8,663 nucleotides of DNA from Deltaproteobacteria bacterium (GTDB lineage: Bacteria > Myxococcota > Myxococcia > Myxococcales > 40CM-4-68-19), in the NCBI GenBank assembly GCA_018266095.1, contig JAFEBC010000861.1, positions 1 to 8,663 of the forward strand, read 5' to 3'. The notes under the pieces are model-generated. The model ran no database searches and was not told the origin of the DNA. It saw only the letters and a program-made list of their open reading frames with translations. Numbering within the stretch: position 1 is the stretch's first letter; each line of letters starts with the position of its first letter. The position numbers were made by a program, and so were the translations under genes. Shown piece by piece: positions 5,849-8,663 of the stretch.

Positions 5849-5854
5849 TGTATA
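5849..5854 (-). promoter_or_regulatory. Candidate -10 element for the peroxiredoxin gene
   Basis: On the minus strand TATACA (5854-5849) ends 8 bases before the ATG at 5840. It is an A/T-rich hexamer in a G/C-rich gap, and no Shine-Dalgarno precedes the gene. No good -35 lies at normal spacing. A leaderless transcript is inferred. Confidence 0.35.
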
Positions 5855-5891
5855 GCTCAAAGGCGCGCGGGCAGGCGCGTGAACACGAAGC

Positions 5892-5898
5892 GGAGAGG
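5892..5898 (+). promoter_or_regulatory. Shine-Dalgarno of the thiolase gene
   Basis: GGAGAGG lies 8 bases before ATG 5907 and fixes this start. It contrasts with the SD-less peroxiredoxin on the other side of the same 66-base divergent gap. Confidence 0.6.
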
Positions 5899-5906
5899 CC
5901 AAGGAC

Positions 5907-7151
5907 ATGAGCGCGAACCAGACGCAGGCGTTGATCCTCGATGCGGTGCGGACTCCCGTGGGCAAGCTGCGCGGGTCCTTGACGCCGGTGCGGGCGGACG
6001 ATCTGTTGGGGCACGCCATCGCGCAGTTGCTCGCGCGCGTGGGCAAGGCGAGCGGGCGGACGCTTTCGCAGTTGGGCGAGAAGCTCGACGAGGTCTTCGC
6101 GGGCTGCGCGAACCAGGCGGGCGAGGACAACCGCAACGTGGCGCGCATGGCGCTCTTGCTGGCTGGACTGCCGGATCGCGTGCCGGGCGTGACGGTGAAC
6201 CGCCTGTGCGCGAGCGGGCTCGAGGCGGTGGTGCAGGCGTCGCGCGGGATCCGCGTGGGGGAACTTTCGCTCGCGATCGCGGGCGGCGTCGAGAGCATGA
6301 CGCGCGCGCCGTGGGCGGTGGCCAAGCCGTCGGAGGGCTTTCCGGGCGGCTCGCTGACGAGCTTCGACACGGCGCTGGGCTGGCGCTTCCCCAACGCGCG
6401 CATGGCGGCGCGGTTCCCGCTCGAGGCGATGGGCGAGACGGCCGAGAACGTGGCCGCGAAGTACAACATCGCGCGCGCGGCGCAGGACGAGTTCGCGCTC
6501 GCGTCGCACCAGAAGGCGATCGCGGGGCGCGCGGCGCTCGCGGCGGAGCTGATTCCGGTGCCGGTGGCGGCGCTCGCGGCGGAGAAGAAGAAGGGCCTGC
6601 TCGAGAGCTTCGACGCGGATGAGCTGCCGCGCGCGGATTCGACGCTGGAGAAGCTGTCGACGCTCAAGGCGGCGTTCCGCGACGGCGGCTCGGTGACGGC
6701 GGGAAATTCGTCTTCGCTCAATGACGGCGCGGCCGCGCTGCTCATCGGGAATCAGGCGCAGGCGCAGGAGCTGGGCGTGAAGCCGCTCGCGCGCATCGTG
6801 GCGTGCGCGGCGGCCGGCGTGGATCCGCGCTACATGGGCATCGGACCGGTGCCCTCGACGCAGAAGGCGCTCGCGCTCGCGGGCTGGGGCGTGAAGGACC
6901 TCGAGCTCGTCGAGCTGAACGAGGCCTTCGCGGCGCAGGCGCTGGCCGTGATCGGCGAGCTCGGCCTCGACTCCGCGAAGGTCAACGTGCACGGCGGCGC
7001 CATCGCCATCGGGCACCCGCTGGGCATGAGCGGCGCGCGCATCCTCACGCACCTCGTGCACGCGCTCGTGGCTCGCGGCGGCGGACGCGGCCTCGCCACG
7101 CTCTGCGTCGGCGTCGGACAAGGTGTGAGCGTGCTGGTCGAGACCCTGTGA
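5907..7151 (+). CDS. Thiolase (acetyl-CoA acyltransferase, PcaF/beta-ketoadipyl-CoA thiolase-like)
   Basis: A 414-residue thiolase that cleaves or condenses acyl-CoAs: 3-ketoacyl-CoA plus CoA to acyl-CoA plus acetyl-CoA, or the reverse. Cytoplasmic, normally a homotetramer or homodimer. The nucleophile is Cys101 in VNRLCASGLEAV. NEAF (338-341), His370 in GGAIAIGHPLGMSG and Cys400 in CVGVGQG complete the active site. The length is slightly above the usual 390-400. IAGGVESMTRAPW, DTALGWRFPN, MGETAENVA and MGIGPVPSTQKAL resemble PcaF/PaaJ-type beta-ketoadipyl-CoA thiolases more than biosynthetic acetoacetyl-CoA thiolases. However, no aromatic-degradation or beta-oxidation partner (hydratase/dehydrogenase, CoA transferase) is in view, so I give no gene symbol. 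The start is set by the upstream GGAGAGG. It is divergent from the peroxiredoxin and may be co-transcribed with the following gene across a 57-base gap. The thiolase call is certain; the physiological substrate is not. Confidence 0.96.
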   Translation: MSANQTQALILDAVRTPVGKLRGSLTPVRADDLLGHAIAQLLARVGKASGRTLSQLGEKLDEVFAGCANQAGEDNRNVARMALLLAGLPDRVPGVTVNRLCASGLEAVVQASRGIRVGELSLAIAGGVESMTRAPWAVAKPSEGFPGGSLTSFDTALGWRFPNARMAARFPLEAMGETAENVAAKYNIARAAQDEFALASHQKAIAGRAALAAELIPVPVAALAAEKKKGLLESFDADELPRADSTLEKLSTLKAAFRDGGSVTAGNSSSLNDGAAALLIGNQAQAQELGVKPLARIVACAAAGVDPRYMGIGPVPSTQKALALAGWGVKDLELVELNEAFAAQALAVIGELGLDSAKVNVHGGAIAIGHPLGMSGARILTHLVHALVARGGGRGLATLCVGVGQGVSVLVETL

Positions 7152-7208
7152 TAGCGTCGCCCTTCGCCTGAACTCATCCCGCTGAACGCCACCGCGACGG
7201 AGCCTCTC

Positions 7209-7883
7209 GTGTCTGATCAGCCCAAGCAGGGAAGCAACGGCCACAGCAACGGACACACCACCGGCACCTCGCCGGAGCGGCCGACGGGCGGCCCGATCAA
7301 GGCCAGCATCTACCTGCAGCAGCTCGTGAACACCGAGCGGCCGGCGCGCATGATCGGCCTGTTCACCATGCGCGCGATGAAGCCGCACGAGGTGGAGCGC
7401 CTGGTGGGCGTGTGCCTGACGGCGCTGCGCGAGGAGGATCAGGGCGCGTCGTTGACGCTCTCGCCGCTCGGCGATCCGAACCCGGCCGACATGGAGCTGC
7501 AGCGGACCTGGCGGCTCACCATCGTCGAGTACACCGACGCGCAGCCGCACGACGTGCTGGTGCAGCTCTTCGACATGCAGGACCCGAGCTCGCCGCACCG
7601 CGGGATGATCGACCACATCGCCAACATGGAGGAGGAGCTGGGACAGCTCGGCGCGCAGGCGGCGTCGAACGCGCAGACCTACCTGACGCTGGCGAGCGGG
7701 AAGCTCATCGACCAGAACCGCATCCATCCGTTCCAGAACGTGGTGGCGCTGTTCTCGTCGGCGCTGGGCGCGGTGATCGTCGATCCGGCCGCGGCCATCG
7801 TCACCGAGGACGCGGGCGAGTGGGCGGAGGCGATGGAGATGTCGCTGCAGATCGAGAAGGAGATCGGCATCCTCAAGCGCTGA
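7209..7883 (+). CDS. Conserved-looking hypothetical cytoplasmic protein, 224 aa
   Basis: I do not recognise this family. The start is GTG 7209, supported by CGGAG (7198-7202) with 6 bases of spacing; the next in-frame ATG is about 47 codons further in and would remove part of the domain. Residues 2-29 are a Gly/Asn/His/Ser/Thr/Pro-rich disordered head with two SNGH units. The rest (30-224) looks like one compact alpha/beta domain: IYLQQLV, then MIGLFTMRAMKPHEVERLVG, a strand-like WRLTIVEYTD, VLVQLFDMQD, then HPFQNVVALFSSALGAVIVD (173-192), and an acidic helical tail ending EIGILKR. There is no cysteine-rich motif, no membrane segment and no signal peptide, and no obvious catalytic signature. 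It follows the thiolase on the same strand by 57 bases with no terminator visible between, so co-transcription is possible but a shared function is not implied. Codon use is like its neighbours. Confidence 0.85.
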   Translation: MSDQPKQGSNGHSNGHTTGTSPERPTGGPIKASIYLQQLVNTERPARMIGLFTMRAMKPHEVERLVGVCLTALREEDQGASLTLSPLGDPNPADMELQRTWRLTIVEYTDAQPHDVLVQLFDMQDPSSPHRGMIDHIANMEEELGQLGAQAASNAQTYLTLASGKLIDQNRIHPFQNVVALFSSALGAVIVDPAAAIVTEDAGEWAEAMEMSLQIEKEIGILKR

Positions 7884-7993
7884 GGCGCTCCCCGGCGCGG
7901 CGGGCGGCTCCTGCTTGTTTCCGGACAGCGCGCTGCCGACGTTCCGGATCGGTCACATCCAGCGCTGGGCCACTCGGTGCGCGCGCGCGTTCC

Positions 7994-8023
7994 TCCGAAC
8001 GCAAAGCGCAATTCGGAATTTTT
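7994..8023 (+). terminator. Intrinsic terminator after the 224-aa gene
   Basis: TCCGAA (7994-7999) pairs perfectly with TTCGGA (8012-8017). Within the loop, CGC (8000-8002) and GCG (8006-8008) can pair around AAA. The stem is followed by A and then TTTTT (8019-8023), a rare T-run in this G/C-rich sequence. It lies about 110 bases after the stop at 7883 and separates that gene from the lipoprotein gene. Confidence 0.6.
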
Positions 8024-8042
8024 CGAGGCCGCCGCGGTTCTG

Positions 8043-8071
8043 TTGACTGGTACAGAGCGCGCGAGTTGTCC
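8043..8071 (+). promoter_or_regulatory. Weak candidate promoter for the downstream lipoprotein gene
   Basis: TTGACT (8043-8048) matches five of six bases of the -35 consensus and lies just after the terminator. At a 17-base spacer the -10 would be TTGTCC (8066-8071), a poor match, so the sigma factor is uncertain. The start of the gene itself is well fixed by GGAG (8084-8087), 6 bases before ATG 8094. Confidence 0.3.
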
Positions 8072-8093
8072 CCCTTCTTCCTCGGAGACTCCG

Positions 8094-8663
8094 ATGCGAC
8101 TGATGCGAACCCTCCTCGTCGTTTCACTGTCGCTCTCGTTCGTGGCCTGCGGCGGCTTCGTCGACGTGAAGCGCAAGCAGACCGCGCTGTACACCTTCAA
8201 GACTGGCGAGGCGCCGTCGGTGTCGCTCATCCAGGTGAGCGGCGGCCAGGACGCGCGCGGGACGCCGGAGAGCTTCGAGGAGCTCAAGGGCCTGATCGCG
8301 GACGCGGCCAAGAAGTACCTCTCGGAGCAGACGCCGCCGGCCACGTTCGAGGACCTGCACGGCAGCGGCTACAACGCGGACTTCGGCGTCGATCTGTCCA
8401 AGGGCTTCGTGCCCGCGGCGGCGGTGAAGCTGAACGGGCCGTTCCCTGCGTCGGTGAAGACGAACCTCGTCACCATCGCGTACATCTTCTCCATCAAGAC
8501 CAGCATGACGAACGACAAGGAGCCGGTGAACAAGGCGGACGTGTCGCTGCTGTTGGCCACGTACACGCGCTCGGGTGAGCTCGTGCGCTCGGAGATCATC
8601 TACGGCGACCTCGCGGGCAAGTCGTTCGGCAGCACGCACCTGACCACCGAGCCGGCCTCGGGC
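8094..8663 (+). CDS. Putative outer-membrane lipoprotein of unknown function (3' end outside window)
   Basis: The plus strand is open from ATG 8094 to the window edge, 190 codons with no stop. GGAG at 8084-8087 supports this ATG over the in-frame ATG three codons later. Residues 1-18 are a classic signal peptide (Arg2, Arg5, then a Leu/Val/Ser core), and FVAC (16-19) is a lipobox, so Cys19 is the predicted lipid-modified N-terminus. Gly-Gly rather than Asp follows, which argues against inner-membrane retention by the enterobacterial rule. The mature part seen so far is soluble-looking: an Asp/Lys/Thr-rich first 90 residues, then strand-like TNLVTIAYIFSIKTSM and DVSLLLATYTRSGELV (near 123-165). 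I recognise no family. It is separated from the upstream gene by an intrinsic terminator, so it is an independent unit on this side; its downstream context is not visible. Confidence 0.85.
   Translation, partial: MRLMRTLLVVSLSLSFVACGGFVDVKRKQTALYTFKTGEAPSVSLIQVSGGQDARGTPESFEELKGLIADAAKKYLSEQTPPATFEDLHGSGYNADFGVDLSKGFVPAAAVKLNGPFPASVKTNLVTIAYIFSIKTSMTNDKEPVNKADVSLLLATYTRSGELVRSEIIYGDLAGKSFGSTHLTTEPASG

Noticed and set aside
5841..7727. Long upstream extension of the peroxiredoxin frame on the minus strand
   Set aside because: The extension is Arg/His-rich antisense to the thiolase and the 224-aa gene. Peroxiredoxin homology starts right after ATG 5840, where a -10-like hexamer also lies.
8049..8062. 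Possible sigma-54 promoter at TGGTAC
   Set aside because: No GC-containing -12 element occurs at the required spacing after the GG, so the match is only to half the site.

Overview
This is a G+C-rich window (about 70% by eye) with strong G/C third-position bias. The gene content suggests a Myxococcota-type (former delta-proteobacterial) bacterium. The main clue is a secreted, cysteine-stapled RCC1-like lipoprotein headed by a CGDG...CDG...C...C cysteine module of the kind common in that group. No mobile element, CRISPR array, tRNA or rRNA is visible. The phylum call is inference from style and content, not from a marker gene.

Layout. (1) 1-730, minus strand: the N-terminal 243 codons of an unrecognised protein that runs off the left edge. 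It opens with a Lys-rich start, a tract of 16 Ala-Asx-type dipeptides and a run of seven prolines. (2) A divergent promoter region at 731-828. (3) 829-1581, plus: a short-chain reductase with pteridine-reductase (PTR1/FolM-like) signatures. (4) 1666-4434, plus: a 922-residue exported, probably lipid-anchored RCC1-like protein with 17 paired-cysteine hairpins. Counting degenerate copies, I find 21 hairpins at about 40-residue spacing, which would fit three seven-bladed propellers. (5) 4575-4970, plus: an A-type iron-sulfur carrier, closest to ErpA, with its own likely promoter and a hairpin with a GNRA loop after the stop. (6) 5084-5346, plus: a decayed Uma2-family (DUF820) gene with a one-base frameshift and an internal deletion. 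Its stop shares a CTAG with the stop of the convergent gene. (7) 5343-5840, minus: a peroxiredoxin. (8) 5907-7151, plus: a thiolase of the PcaF/beta-ketoadipyl-CoA type, divergent from the peroxiredoxin. (9) 7209-7883, plus: an unrecognised 224-residue soluble protein with a GTG start, followed by a convincing intrinsic terminator at 7994-8023. (10) 8094-8663, plus: the first 190 codons of an unrecognised lipoprotein that runs off the right edge.

How the genes relate. The window looks like ordinary chromosome made mainly of single-gene transcription units. Only the thiolase and the 224-residue gene (57-base gap, same strand) are plausible co-transcription partners. The Fe-S carrier and the peroxiredoxin are both related to redox and metal homeostasis, but they are separately transcribed and separated by the Uma2 remnant. 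I did not find a convincing new multi-gene system. The most unusual items are the Ala-Asx repeat protein, the predicted 3x7 propeller lipoprotein and the recently broken Uma2 gene. A recurring regulatory style is also visible: several genes lack a Shine-Dalgarno sequence and instead carry a -10-like hexamer 6-11 bases before the start codon, as expected for leaderless or very short-leader mRNAs.
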